A stretch of 64,000 nt of DNA. Origin: Paratinospora sagittata. Lineage: Eukaryota; Streptophyta; Magnoliopsida; Ranunculales; Menispermaceae. This document shows positions 23,101 through 36,700 of this stretch, in pieces (the stretch's first letter is position 1; the number at the start of each line of letters is the position of its first letter). Made by a program: the position numbers and the translations under genes. The notes below the pieces were generated by a model that worked only from the letters and a program-made list of their open reading frames with translations, ran no database searches and had not been told where the DNA came from. The DNA lies in contig CM069589.1 of assembly GCA_035771175.1 (NCBI GenBank), positions 24,198,201 to 24,262,200 on the forward strand. Reading direction: 5' to 3'.

Positions 23101-26100
23101 TATTCTTGTCTCCGATTTGAGTGATTGATAATGCGTTGCAAAGAGGAAGAAACGATATTTTAAACGTCTTTTGATTAACTCAAATCATATTTCGAAAGAA
23201 ATGGTTACAACTTTTTGAATGTTGATCGCTGATTAGATTCATAAGTACGTTTGACAATGAGTAACAAACATTCAAATAGACATAACGTTCTCTTCCGGAC
23301 TCCGATTTCAGTGATTGCACATTCCTTTGAAAGAAGAAGAAACAATGTTTTCAACGCCTTTTTATTAACTCATATTAATGTCAGGATTAAACTGTAAGTC
23401 CATTTGAATTTTTCTTATCCATTCAATGGAGAAGTAATTGAATGATCGGTGTGAAACTTTAAAATAACCACAACTTTTTCATTTTGACTCCAATTTGTGT
23501 GTTTGAACATGCGTTAGAAATTGGAAGAAAAGGCATTTTCAATTGCTTTTCACTCTTTCAAATCAAAGTCGGGATAAAAAGTTTTGGCTTTTTGAACATT
23601 TCTTCACGATTTGGTCGATATGTAAGTTGATTGATCGGGATAAAATATTTAAATAGCCATAACATTTTATTCCTGACTCCAGTTTGAGTGATTGAAAATT
23701 CGTTGAAAAGAGGAAGAAACGATATTTTAAACGTCTTTTGAATAACTGAAATCATACTTCCAAAGAAATGGCTAAGGCTTATTGATTTTGATAGCAGATT
23801 AAATTCATAAGTACGGTGGTCAATGGGTAACAAACATTAAAATAGCGATAACGTTTTCTTCCGGACTCCAATTTTAGTGAATGCACATTCCTTGGAAAGA
23901 AGAAGAAACAATATTTTCAACGCCATTTTATTAACTCATATCAGTGTCAGGATTAAACTGTAAGTCTATTAGAATTTTTCTTATCGATTCATACAAGAAG
24001 TAATTGAATGATCGGGGTGAAACTTTAAAATAACCACAACATTTTCATTTTGACTCCAATTTTTGTAATTGAACACGCGTTACAAATAGGAAGAAAAGAC
24101 ATTTTCAATTCTTTTTCAATGACTCAAATCAAAGTCGGGATGAAAAGTTACTGCTATTTGAACTTTTCGCCATGATTATTTCGATAAGTAAGTTGATTGA
24201 TCGGCAAAAAACATTCAAAAAGCCATAACATTTTGTTCTTGTCTCTGATTTGGGTGATTGATAATGCCTTGCAAAGAGGAAGAAACGATATTTTAAACTT
24301 CTTTTGATTAACTCATATCTGTGCCAGGATTAAACTGTAAGTCTATTGGAATTTTTCTTATCGATTCATACGAGAAGTAATTGAATGATCGGTGTGAAAC
24401 TTTAAAATAACCACAACTTTTTCATTTTGACTCCAATTTTTGTGATTGAACACGCGTTAGAAATAGGAAGAAAAGACATTTTCAATTCTTTTTCAATAAC
24501 TCAAATCAAAGTCGGGATGAAGAGTCACTGCTATTTGAACTTTTCGTCATGATTATTTCGATAACTAAGTTGATTGATCGGAAAAAAAACATTCAAATAG
24601 CCATAACATTTTATTCTTGTCTCCGATTTGAGTGATTGATAATGCGTTGCAAAGCGGAAGAAACGATATTTTAAAAGTCTTTTGATTAACTCAAATCATA
24701 TTTCGAAAGAAATGGTTACAACTTTTTGAATGTTGATCGTTGATTAGATTCATAAGTACGTTTGTCAATGAGTAACAAACATTCAAATAGACATAACGTT
24801 TTCTTCCGGACTCCGATTTGAGTGATTGCACATTCCTTGGAAAAAAGAAGAAACAATATTTTCAACGCCTTTTTATTAACTCATATTAATGTCAGGATTA
24901 AACTGTAAGTCCATTTGAATTTTTCTTATCCATTCAATGGAGAAGTAATTGAATGATCGGTGTGAAACTTTAAAATAACCACAACTTTTTCATTTTGACT
25001 CCAATTTGTGTGATTGAACATGCGTTAGAAATTGGAAGAAAAGGCATTTTCAATTGTTTTTCACTCCTTCAAATCAAAGTCGGGATAAAAAGTTTTGGCT
25101 TTTTGAACATTTCTTCACGATTTGGTAGATATGTAAGTTGATTGATCGGGATAAAATATTTAAATAGCCATAACATTTTATTCCTGACTCCAGTTTGAGT
25201 GATTGAAAATGCGTTGAAAAGAGGAACAAACGATATTTTAAACGTCTTTCGAATAACTCAAATCATACTTCCAAAGAAATGGCTAAGGCTTTTTGATTTT
25301 GATTGCTGATTAGATTCATAAGTACGGTGGTCAATGGGTAACAAACATTAAAATAGGGACTCCAATTTGAGCGAATGCACATTCCTTGGAAAGAAGAAGA
25401 AACAATATTTTCAACGCCTTTTTATTAACTCATATCAGTGTCAGGATTAAACTGTAAGTCTATTTGAATTTTTCTTATCGATTCATACGAGAAGTAATTG
25501 AATGATCGGTGTGAAACTTTAAAATAACCATAACTTTTTCATTCTGACTCCAATTTGTCTGATTGAACATGCGTTAGAAATTGGAAGAAAAGGCATTTTC
25601 AATTCTTTTTCACTCCTTCAAATCAAAGTCGGGATAAAAAGTTATGGCTTTTTGAACATTTCTTCGTGAATTTGTCGATATGTATGTTGATTGATCGGGA
25701 TAAAATATTCAAATAGCCATAACATTTTATTCCCGACTCCAGTTTGAGTGATTGAAAATGCGTTGAAAAGAGGAAGAAACGATATTTTAAACGCCTTTTG
25801 AATAACTCGAATCATACTTCCAAAGAAATGGCTAAGGCTTTTTTATTTTGATTGCTGATTAGATTCATAAGTACGGTGGTCAATAGGTAACAAACATTAA
25901 AATAGCCATAACGTTTTCTTCCGGACTCCAATTTTAGTGAATGCACATTCCTTGGAAAGAAGAAGAAACAATAGTTTCAACGCCATTTTATTAACTCGTT
26001 CCAGTGTCAGGATTAAACTGTAAGTCAATTAGAATTTTTCTTATCGATTCATACGAGAAGTAATTGAATGATTGGTGTGAAACTTTAAATTAACCACAAC

Positions 26101-27890
26101 TTTTTCATTTTGACTTCAATTTTTGTGATTGAACACGCGTCAGAAATAGGAAGAAAAGACATTTTCAATTCTTTTTCAATGACTCAAATCAAAGTCGGGA
26201 TGAAAAGTTACTGCTATTTGAACTTTTCGCCATGATTATTTCGATAAGTAAGTTGATTGATCGGCAAAAAACATTCAAATAGCCATAACATTTTATTCTT
26301 GTCTCCGATTTGGGTGATTGATAATGCGTTGCAAAGATGAAGAAACGATATTTTAAACTTCTTTTGATTAACTCAAATCATATTTCGAAAGAAATGGTTA
26401 CAACTTTTTGAATGTTGATCGGTGATTAGATTCATAAGTACGTTTGTCAATGAGTTACAAACATTCAAATAGACAACGTTTTCTTCCGGACTCCGATTTG
26501 AGTGATTGCACATTCTTTGGAAAAAAGAAGAAACAATATTTTCAACGCCTTTTTATTAACTCATATTAATGTCAGGATTAAACTGTAAGTCCATTTGAAT
26601 TTTTCTTATCCATTTAATGGAGAAGTAATTGAATGATCGGTGTGAAACTTTAAAATAACCACAACTTTTTCATTCTGACTCCAATTTGTCTGATTGAACA
26701 TGCGTTAGAAATTGGAAGAAAAGGCATTTTCAATTAATTTTCACTCCTTCAAATCCAAGTCGGGATAAAAAGTTTTGGTTTTTTGAACATTTCTTCACGA
26801 TTTAGTCGATATGTAAGTTGATTGATCGGGATAAAATATTCAAATAGCCATAACATTTTATTCCCGACTCCAGTTTAAGTGATTGAAAATGCGTTGAAAA
26901 GAGGAAGAAACGATATTTTAAACGCCTTTTGAATAACTCAAATCGTACTTCCAAAGAAATGGCTAAGGCTTTTTGATTTTGATTGCTGATTAGATTCATA
27001 AGTACGGTGGTCAATAGGTAACAAACATTAAAATAGCCATAACGTTTTCTTCCGGACTCCAATTTTAGTGAATGCACATTCCTTGGGTAGAAGAAGAAAC
27101 AATAGTTTCAACGCCATTTTATTAACTCATTCCAGTGTCAGGATTAAACTGTAAGTCAATTAGAATTTTTCTTATCAATTCATACGAGAAGTAATTGAAT
27201 GATTGGTGTGAAACTTTAAAATAACCACAACTTTTTCATTTCAACTCCAATTTTTGTGATTGAACACGCGTTAGAAATAGGAAGAAAAGACATTTTCAAA
27301 TCTTTTTCAATGACTCAAAAGAAAGTCGGGATGAAGAGTTACTGCTATTTGTACTTTTCGTCATGATTATTTCGATAAGTAAGTTGATTGATCGGAAAAA
27401 AACATTCAAATAGCCATAACATTTTATTCTTGTCTCCGATTTGAGTGATTGATAATGCGTTGCAAAGAGGAAGAAACGATATTTTAAAAGTCTTTTGATT
27501 AACTCAAATCATATTTCGAAAGAAATGGTTAGAACTTTTTGAATGTTGATCGCTGATTAGATTCATAAGTACGTTTGTCAATGAGTAACAAACATTCAAA
27601 TAGACATAACGTTTTCTTCCGGACTCCGATTTGAGTGATTGCACATTCCTTCGAAAAAAGAAGAAACAATATTTTCAACGTCCTTTTATTAACTCATATT
27701 AATGTCAGTATTAAACTGTAAGTCCATTTGAATTTTTCTTATCCATTCAATTGAGAAGTAATTGAATGATCGGTGTGAAACTTTAAAATAACCACAACTT
27801 TTTCATTTTGACTCCAATTTGTGTGATTGAACATGCGTTAGAAATTGGAAGAAAAGGCATTTTCAATTGTTTTTCACTCCTTCAAATCAA
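20191..27890 (+). repeat. Macro-copy 2, left part, with an extra 1,131-bp six-monomer unit
   Basis: This continues the copy of 9.28 kb onwards. The 10,906-bp offset holds to about 26.1 kb; from about 27.3 kb the match to macro-copy 1 resumes at 12,037 bp (for example GAGTGATAGAAAATG at about 15,973 and 28,010). The difference, 1,131 bp, is one six-monomer unit, repeated here as 26070 and 27201 (both GATTGGTGTGAAAC). A gamma/alpha hybrid lies at 24209-24396. Confidence 0.83.
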
Positions 27891-30800
27891 AGTCGAGATA
27901 AAAAGTTTTGGCTTTTTGAACATTTCTTCACGATTTGGTCGATATGTAAGTTGATTGATCGGGATAAAATATTCAAATAGCCATAACATTTTATTCCTGA
28001 CTCCAGTTTGAGTGATAGAAAATGCGTTGAAAAGAGGAACAAACGATATTTTAAACGCCTTTCGAATAACTCAAATCATACTTCCAAAGAAATGGCTAAG
28101 GCTTTTTGATTTTGGTTGCTGATTAGATTCATAAGTACGATGGTCAATGGGTAGCAAACATTAAAATTGGCATAACGTTTTCTTCCGGACTCCAATTTGA
28201 GCGAATGCACATTCCTTGGAAAGAAGAAGAAACAATATTTTGAACGCCTTTTTATTAACTGATATCAGTGTCAAGATTAAACTGTAAGTCTATTTGAATT
28301 TTTCTTATCGATTCATACGAGAAGTAATTGAATGATCGGTGTGAAACTTTAAAATAACCATAACTATTTCATTCTGACTCCAATTTGTCTGATTGAACAT
28401 GCGTTAGAAATTGGAAGAAAAGGCATTTTCAATTCTTTTTCACTCCTTCAAATCAAAGTCGGGATAAAAAGTTATGGCTTTTTGAACATTTCTTCACGAA
28501 TTTGTCGATATGTATGTTGATTGATCAGGATAAAATATTCAAATAGCCATAACATTTTATTCCCGACTCCAGTTTGAGTGATTGAAAATGCGTTGAAATG
28601 AGGAAGAAACGATATTTTAAACGCCTTTTGAATAACTCAAATCATACTTCCAAAGAAATGGCTAAGGATTTTTGATTTTGATTGCTGATTAGATTCATAA
28701 GTACGGTGGTCAATGGGTAACAAACATTAAAAAAGCCATAACGTTTTCTTCCAGACTCCAATTTTAGTGAATGCACATTCCTTGGAAAGAAGAAGAAACA
28801 ATAGTTTCAACGCCATTTTATTAACTCGTTCCAGTGTCAGGATTAAACTGTCAGTCAATTAGAATTTTTCTTATCGATTCATACGAGAAGTAATTGAATG
28901 ATCGGTGTGAAACTTTAAAATAACCACAACTTTTTCATTTTGACTCCAATTTGTGCGTTTGAACATGCGTTAGAAATTGGAAGAAAAGGCATTTTCAATT
29001 GTTTTTCACTTTTTCAAATCAAAGTCGGGATAAAAAGTTTTGGCTTTTTGAACATTTCTTCACGATTTGGTCGATATGTAAGTTGATTGATCGGGATAAA
29101 ATATTTAAATAGCCATAACATTTTATTCCTGACTCCAGTTTGAGTGATTGAAAATTCGTTGAAAAGAGGAAGAAACGATATTTTAAACGTCTTTTGAATA
29201 ACTCAAATCATTCTTCCAAAGAAATGGCTAAGGCTTTTTGATTTTGATTGCTGATTAGATTCAAAAGTACGGTGGTCAATGGGTAACAAACATTAAAATA
29301 GCCATAACGTTTTCTTCCGGACTCCAATTTTAGTGAATGCACATTCCTTGGAAAGAAGAAGAAACAATATTATCAACGCCATTTTATTAACTCATATCAG
29401 TGTCAGGATTAAACTGTAAGTCTATTAGAATTTTTCTTATCGATTCCTACAAGAAGTAATTGAATGATCGGGGTGAAACTTTCAAATAACTACAACTTTT
29501 TCATTTTGACTCCAATTTGTGTGATTGAACATGCGTTAGAAATTGGAAGAAAAGGCATTTTCAATTGTTTTTCACTCCTTCAAATCAAAGTCGAGATAAA
29601 AAGTTTTGGCTTTTTGAACATTTCTTCACGATTTGGTCGATATGTAAGTTGATTGATCGGGATAAAATATTCAAATAGCCATAACATTTTATTCCTGACT
29701 CCAGTTTGAGTGATAGAAAATGCGTTGAAAAGAGGAACAAACGATATTTTAAACGCCTTTCGAATAACTCAAATCATACTTCCAAAGAAATGGCTAAGGC
29801 TTTTTGATTTTGGTTGCTGATTAGATTCATAAGTACGGTGGTCAATGGGTAACAAACATTAAAATTGGCATAACGTTTTCTTCCGGACTCCAATTTGAGC
29901 GAATGCACATTCCTTGGAAAGAAGAAGAAACAATATTTTGAACGCCTTTTTATTAACTGATATCAGTGTCAAGATTAAACTGTAAGTCTATTTGAATTTT
30001 TCTTATCGATTCATACGAGAAGTAATTGAATGATCGGTGTGAAACTTTAAAATAACCATAACTTTTTCATTCTGACTCCAATTTGTCTGATTGAACATGC
30101 GTTAGAAATTGGAAGAAAAGGCATTTTCAATTCTTTTTCACTCCTTCAAATCAAAGTCGGGATAAAAAGTTATGGCTTTTTGAACATTTCTTCACGAATT
30201 TGTCGATATGTATGTTGATTGATCAGGATAAAATATTCAAATAGCCATAACATTTTATTCCCGACTCCAGTTTGAGTGATTGAAAATGCGTTGAAATGAG
30301 GAAGAAACGATATTTTAAACGCCTTTTGAATAACTCAAATCATACTTCCAAAGAAATGGCTAAGGATTTTTGATTTTGATTGCTGATTAGATTCATAAGT
30401 ACGGTGGTCAATGGGTAACAAACATTAAAAAAGCCATAACGTTTTCTTCCGGACTCCAATTTTAGTGAATGCACATTCCTTGGAAAGAAGAAGAAACAAT
30501 AGTTTCAACGCCATTTTATTAACTCGTTCCAGTGTCAGGATTAAACTGTAAGTCAATTAGAATTTTTCTTATCGATTCATACGAGAAGTAATTGAATGAT
30601 CGGTGTGAAACTTTAAAATAACCACAACTTTTTCATTTTGACTCCAATTTGTGCGTTTGAACATGCGTTAGAAATTGGAAGAAAAGGCATTTTCAATTGT
30701 TTTTCACTTTTTCAAATCAAAGTCGGGATAAAAAGTTTTGGCTTTTTGAACATTTCTTCACGATTTGGTCGATATGTAAGTTGATTGATCGGGATAAAAT

Positions 30801-33800
30801 ATTTAAATAGCCATAACATTTTATTCCTGACTCCAGTTTGAGTGATTGAAAATTCGTTGAAAAGAGGAAGAAACGATATTTTAAACGTCTTTTGAATAAC
30901 TCAAATCATTCTTCCAAAGAAATGGCTAAGGCTTTTTGATTTTGATTGCTGATTAGATTCAAAAGTACGGTGGTCAATGGGTAACAAACATTAAAATAGC
31001 CATAACGTTTTCTTCCGGACTCCAATTTTAGTGAATGCACATTCCTTGGAAAGAAGAAGAAACAATATTTTCAACGCCATTTTATTAACTCATATCAGTG
31101 TCAGGATTAAACTGTAAGTCTATTAGAATTTTTCTTATCGATTCCTACAAGAAGTAATTGAATGATCGGGGTGAAACTTTCAAATAACTACAACTTTTTC
31201 ATTTTGACTCCAATTTTTGTAATTGAACACGCGTTAGAAATAGGAAGAAAAGACATTTTCAATTCTTTTTCAATGACTCAAATCAAAGTCGAGATAAAAA
31301 GTTTTGGCTTTTTGAACATTTCTTCACGATTTGGTCGATATGTAAGTTGATTGATCGGGATAAAATATTCAAATAGCCATAACATTTTATTCCTGACTCC
31401 AGTTTGAGTGATAGAAAATGCGTTGAAAAGAGGAACAAACGATATTTTAAACGCCTTTCGAATAACTCAAATCATACTTCCAAAGAAATGGCTAAGGCTT
31501 TTTGATTTTGGTTGCTGATTAGATTCATAAGTACGGTGGTCAATGGGTAGCAAACATTAAAATTGGCATAACGTTTTCTTCCGGACTCCAATTTGAGCGA
31601 ATGCACATTCCTTGGAAAGAAGAAGAAACAATATTTTGAACGCCTTTTTATTAACTGATATCAGTGTCAAGATTAAACTGTAAGTCTATTTGAATTTTTC
31701 TTATCGATTCATACGAGAAGTAATTGAATGATCGGTGTGAAACTTTAAAATAACCATAACTATTTCATTCTGACTCCAATTTGTCTGATTGAACATGCGT
31801 TAGAAATTGGAAGAAAAGGCATTTTCAATTCTTTTTCACTCCTTCAAATCAAAGTCGGGATAAAAAGTTATGGCTTTTTGAACATTTCTTCACGAATTTG
31901 TCGATATGTATGTTGATTGATCAGGATAAAATATTCAAATAGCCATAACATTTTATTCCCGACTCCAGTTTGAGTGATTGAAAATGCGTTGAAATGAGGA
32001 AGAAACGATATTTTAAACGCCTTTTGAATAACTCAAATCATACTTCCAAAGAAATGGCTAAGGATTTTTGATTTTGATTGCTGATTAGATTCATAAGTAC
32101 GGTGGTCAATGGGTAACAAACATTAAAAAAGCCATAACGTTTTCTTCCAGACTCCAATTTTAGTGAATGCACATTCCTTGGAAAGAAGAAGAAACAATAG
32201 TTTCAACGCCATTTTATTAACTCGTTCCAGTGTCAGGATTAAACTGTCAGTCAATTAGAATTTTTCTTATCGATTCATACGAGAAGTAATTGAATGATCG
32301 GTGTGAAACTTTAAAATAACCACAACTTTTTCATTTTGACTCCAATTTGTGCGTTTGAACATGCGTTAGAAATTGGAAGAAAAGGCATTTTCAATTGTTT
32401 TTCACTTTTTCAAATCAAAGTCGGGATAAAAAGTTTTGGCTTTTTGAACATTTCTTCACGATTTGGTCGATATGTAAGTTGATTGATCGGGATAAAATAT
32501 TTAAATAGCCATAACATTTTATTCCTGACTCCAGTTTGAGTGATTGAAAATTCGTTGAAAAGAGGAAGAAACGATATTTTAAACGTCTTTTGAATAACTC
32601 AAATCATTCTTCCAAAGAAATGGCTAAGGCTTTTTGATTTTGATTGCTGATTAGATTCAAAAGTACGGTGGTCAATGGGTAACAAACATTAAAATAGCCA
32701 TAACGTTTTCTTCCGGACTCCAATTTTAGTGAATGCACATTCCTTGGAAAGAAGAAGAAACAATATTATCAACGCCATTTTATTAACTCATATCAGTGTC
32801 AGGATTAAACTGTAAGTCTATTAGAATTTTTCTTATCGATTCCTACAAGAAGTAATTGAATGATCGGGGTGAAACTTTCAAATAACTACAACTTTTTCAT
32901 TTTGACTCCAATTTGTGTGATTGAACATGCGTTAGAAATTGGAAGAAAAGGCATTTTCAATTGTTTTTCACTCCTTCAAATCAAAGTCGAGATAAAAAGT
33001 TTTGGCTTTTTGAACATTTCTTCACGATTTGGTCGATATGTAAGTTGATTGATCGGGATAAAATATTCAAATAGCCATAACATTTTATTCCTGACTCCAG
33101 TTTGAGTGATAGAAAATGCGTTGAAAAGAGGAACAAACGATATTTTAAACGCCTTTCGAATAACTCAAATCATACTTCCAAAGAAATGGCTAAGGCTTTT
33201 TGATTTTGGTTGCTGATTAGATTCATAAGTACGGTGGTCAATGGGTAACAAACATTAAAATTGGCATAACGTTTTCTTCCGGACTCCAATTTGAGCGAAT
33301 GCACATTCCTTGGAAAGAAGAAGAAACAATATTTTGAACGCCTTTTTATTAACTGATATCAGTGTCAAGATTAAACTGTAAGTCTATTTGAATTTTTCTT
33401 ATCGATTCATACGAGAAGTAATTGAATGATCGGTGTGAAACTTTAAAATAACCATAACTTTTTCATTCTGACTCCAATTTGTCTGATTGAACATGCGTTA
33501 GAAATTGGAAGAAAAGGCATTTTCAATTCTTTTTCACTCCTTCAAATCAAAGTCGGGATAAAAAGTTATGGCTTTTTGAACATTTCTTCACGAATTTGTC
33601 GATATGTATGTTGATTGATCAGGATAAAATATTCAAATAGCCATAACATTTTATTCCCGACTCCAGTTTGAGTGATTGAAAATGCGTTGAAATGAGGAAG
33701 AAACGATATTTTAAACGCCTTTTGAATAACTCAAATCATACTTCCAAAGAAATGGCTAAGGATTTTTGATTTTGATTGCTGATTAGATTCATAAGTACGG

Positions 33801-34682
33801 TGGTCAATGGGTAACAAACATTAAAAAAGCCATAACGTTTTCTTCCGGACTCCAATTTTAGTGAATGCACATTCCTTGGAAAGAAGAAGAAACAATAGTT
33901 TCAACGCCATTTTATTAACTCGTTCCAGTGTCAGGATTAAACTGTAAGTCAATTAGAATTTTTCTTATCGATTCATACGAGAAGTAATTGAATGATCGGT
34001 GTGAAACTTTAAAATAACCACAACTTTTTCATTTTGACTCCAATTTGTGCGTTTGAACATGCGTTAGAAATTGGAAGAAAAGGCATTTTCAATTGTTTTT
34101 CACTTTTTCAAATCAAAGTCGGGATAAAAAGTTTTGGCTTTTTGAACATTTCTTCACGATTTGGTCGATATGTAAGTTGATTGATCGGGATAAAATATTT
34201 AAATAGCCATAACATTTTATTCCTGACTCCAGTTTGAGTGATTGAAAATTCGTTGAAAAGAGGAAGAAACGATATTTTAAACGTCTTTTGAATAACTCAA
34301 ATCATTCTTCCAAAGAAATGGCTAAGGCTTTTTGATTTTGATTGCTGATTAGATTCAAAAGTACGGTGGTCAATGGGTAACAAACATTAAAATAGCCATA
34401 ACGTTTTCTTCCGGACTCCAATTTTAGTGAATGCACATTCCTTGGAAAGAAGAAGAAACAATATTTTCAACGCCATTTTATTAACTCATATCAGTGTCAG
34501 GATTAAACTGTAAGTCTATTAGAATTTTTCTTATCGATTCCTACAAGAAGTAATTGAATGATCGGGGTGAAACTTTCAAATAACTACAACTTTTTCATTT
34601 TGACTCCAATTTTTGTAATTGAACACGCGTTAGAAATAGGAAGAAAAGACATTTTCAATTCTTTTTCAATGACTCAAATCAA
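27891..34682 (+). repeat. Four tandem copies of a 1,698-bp nine-monomer unit
   Basis: The marker AGTCGAGATA recurs at 27891, 29589, 31287 and 32985, exactly 1,698 bp apart. Copies 1 and 3 share variants that copies 2 and 4 lack: GGGTAGCAAAC, CATAACTATTTC, TTCCAGACTCC, CTGTCAGTCAATT and ATATTATCAACG. So the block is a 3,396-bp two-unit segment duplicated in tandem. In macro-copy 1 the equivalent sequence is present once (offsets 10,337 on the left and 15,431 on the right; the difference is 5,094, three times 1,698). The 62-residue open frames starting at 29464, 31162 and 32860 are a by-product of this period. Confidence 0.9.
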
Positions 34683-36700
34683 AGTCGGGATGAAAAGTTA
34701 CTGCTATTTGAACTTTTCGCCATGATTATTTCGATAAGTAAGTTGATTGATCGGCAAAAAACATTCAAATAGCCATAACATTTTATTCTTGTCTCCGATT
34801 TGGGTGATTGATAATGCCTTGCAAAGAGGAAGAAACGATAATTTAAACTTCTTTTGATTAACTCATATCTGTGTCAGGATTAAACTGTAAGTCTATTTGA
34901 ATTTTTCTTATCGATTCATACGAGAAGTAATTGAATGATCGGTGTGAAACTTTAAAATAACCACAACTTTTTCATTTTGACTCCAATTTTTGTGATTGAA
35001 CACGCGTTAGAAATAGGAAGAAAAAACATTTTCAATTCTTTTTCAATAACTCAAATCAAAGTCGGGATGAAGAGTTACTGCTATTTGAACTTTTCGTCAC
35101 GATTATTTCGATAAGTAAGTTGATTGATCAGAAAAAAAACATTCAAATAGCCATAACATTTTATTCTTGTCTCCGATTTGAGTGATTGATAATGCGTTGC
35201 AAAGAGGAAGAAACGATATTTTAAAAGTCTTTTGATTAACTCAAATCATATTTCGAAAGAAATGGTTACAACTTTTTGAATGTTGATCGTTAATTAGATT
35301 CATAAGTACGTTTGTCAATGAGTAACAAACATTCAAATAGACATAACGTTTTCTTCCGGACTCCGATTTGAGTGATTGCACATTCCTTAGAAAAAAGAAG
35401 AAACAATATTTTCAACGCCTTTTTATTAACTCATATTAATGTCAGGATTAAACTATAAGTCCATTTGAATTTTTCTTATCCATTCAATGGAGAAGTAATT
35501 GAATGATCGGTGTGAAACTTTAAAATAACCACAACTTTTTCATTTTGACTCCAATTTGTGTGATTGAACATGCGTTAGAAATTGGAAGAAAAGGCATTTT
35601 CAATTGTTTTTCACTCCTTCAAATCAAAGTCGGGATAAAAAGTTTTGGCTTTTTGAACATTTCTTCACGATTTGGTCGATATGTAAGTTGATTGATCGGG
35701 ATAAAATATTCAAATAGCCATAACATTTTATTCCTGACTCCAGTTTGAGTGATTGAAAATGCGTTGAAAAGAGGAACAAACGATATTTTAAACGTCTTTC
35801 GAATAACTCAAATCATACTTCCAAAGAAATGGCTAAGGCTTTTTGATTTTGATTGCTGATTAGATTCGTAAGTACGGTGGTCAATGGGTAACAAACATTA
35901 AAATAGGGACTCCAATTTGAGCGAATGCACATTCCTTGGAAAGAAGAAGAAACAATATTTTCAACGCCTTTTTATTAACTCATATCAGTGTCAGGATTAA
36001 ACTGTAAGTCTATTTGAATTTTTCTTATCGATTCATATGAGAAGTAATTGAATGATCGGTGTGAAACTTTAAAATAACCATAACTTTTTCATTCTGACTC
36101 CAATTTGTCTGATTGAACATGCATTAGAAATTGGAAGAAAAGGCATTTTCAATTCTTTTTCACTCCTTCAAATCACAGTCGGGATAAAAAGTTATGGCTT
36201 TTTGAACATTTCTTCACGAATTTGTCGATATGTATGTTGATTGATCGGGATAAGATATTCAAATAGCCATAACATTTTATTCCCGACTCCAGTTTGAGTG
36301 ATTGAAAATGCGTTGAAATGAGGAAGAAACGATATTTTAAACGCCTTTTGAATAACTCAAATCATACTTCCATAGAAATGGCTAAGGATTTTTGATTCTG
36401 ATTGCTGATTAGATTCATAAGTACGGTGGTCAATGGGTAACAAACATTAAAATAGCCATAACGTTTTCTTCTGGACTCCAATTTTAGTGAATGCACATTC
36501 CTTGGAAAGAAGAAGAAACAATAGTTTCAACGCCATTTTATTAACTCGTTCCAGTGTCAGGATTAAACTGTAAGTCAATTAGAATTTTTCTTATCGATTC
36601 ATACGAGAAGTAATTGAATGATCGGTGTGAAACTTTAAAATAACCTCAACTTTTTCATTTTGACTCCAATTTGTGTGTTTGAACATGCGTTAGAAATTGG
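34683..36700 (+). repeat. Third copy of the segment carrying the 17-bp alpha deletion
   Basis: The gamma/alpha hybrid at 34759-34946 and the deletion AAAATAGGGACTCC at about 35907 correspond to 24209 and 25357 at a constant offset of 10,550 bp, and to 13303 and 14451 before that. The left part also matches 19.1-20.1 kb at offset about 15,431. The macro-repeat therefore appears three times in part. Confidence 0.83.

Noticed and set aside
29464..29652. Plus-strand open frames of about 62 codons at 29464, 31162, 32860, 38417, 41008 and 60046
   Set aside because: Positions follow the 1,698-bp unit or shared deletions, and the sequence is ordinary beta monomer. Near-identity comes from recent duplication and does not show selection on a protein.
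27891..34682. Assembly artefact as the explanation for four near-identical 1.7-kb units
   Set aside because: Not excluded, but the two distinct junctions and the alternating variants in copies 1-3 and 2-4 fit real nested duplication better than simple over-assembly. Long reads would settle it.
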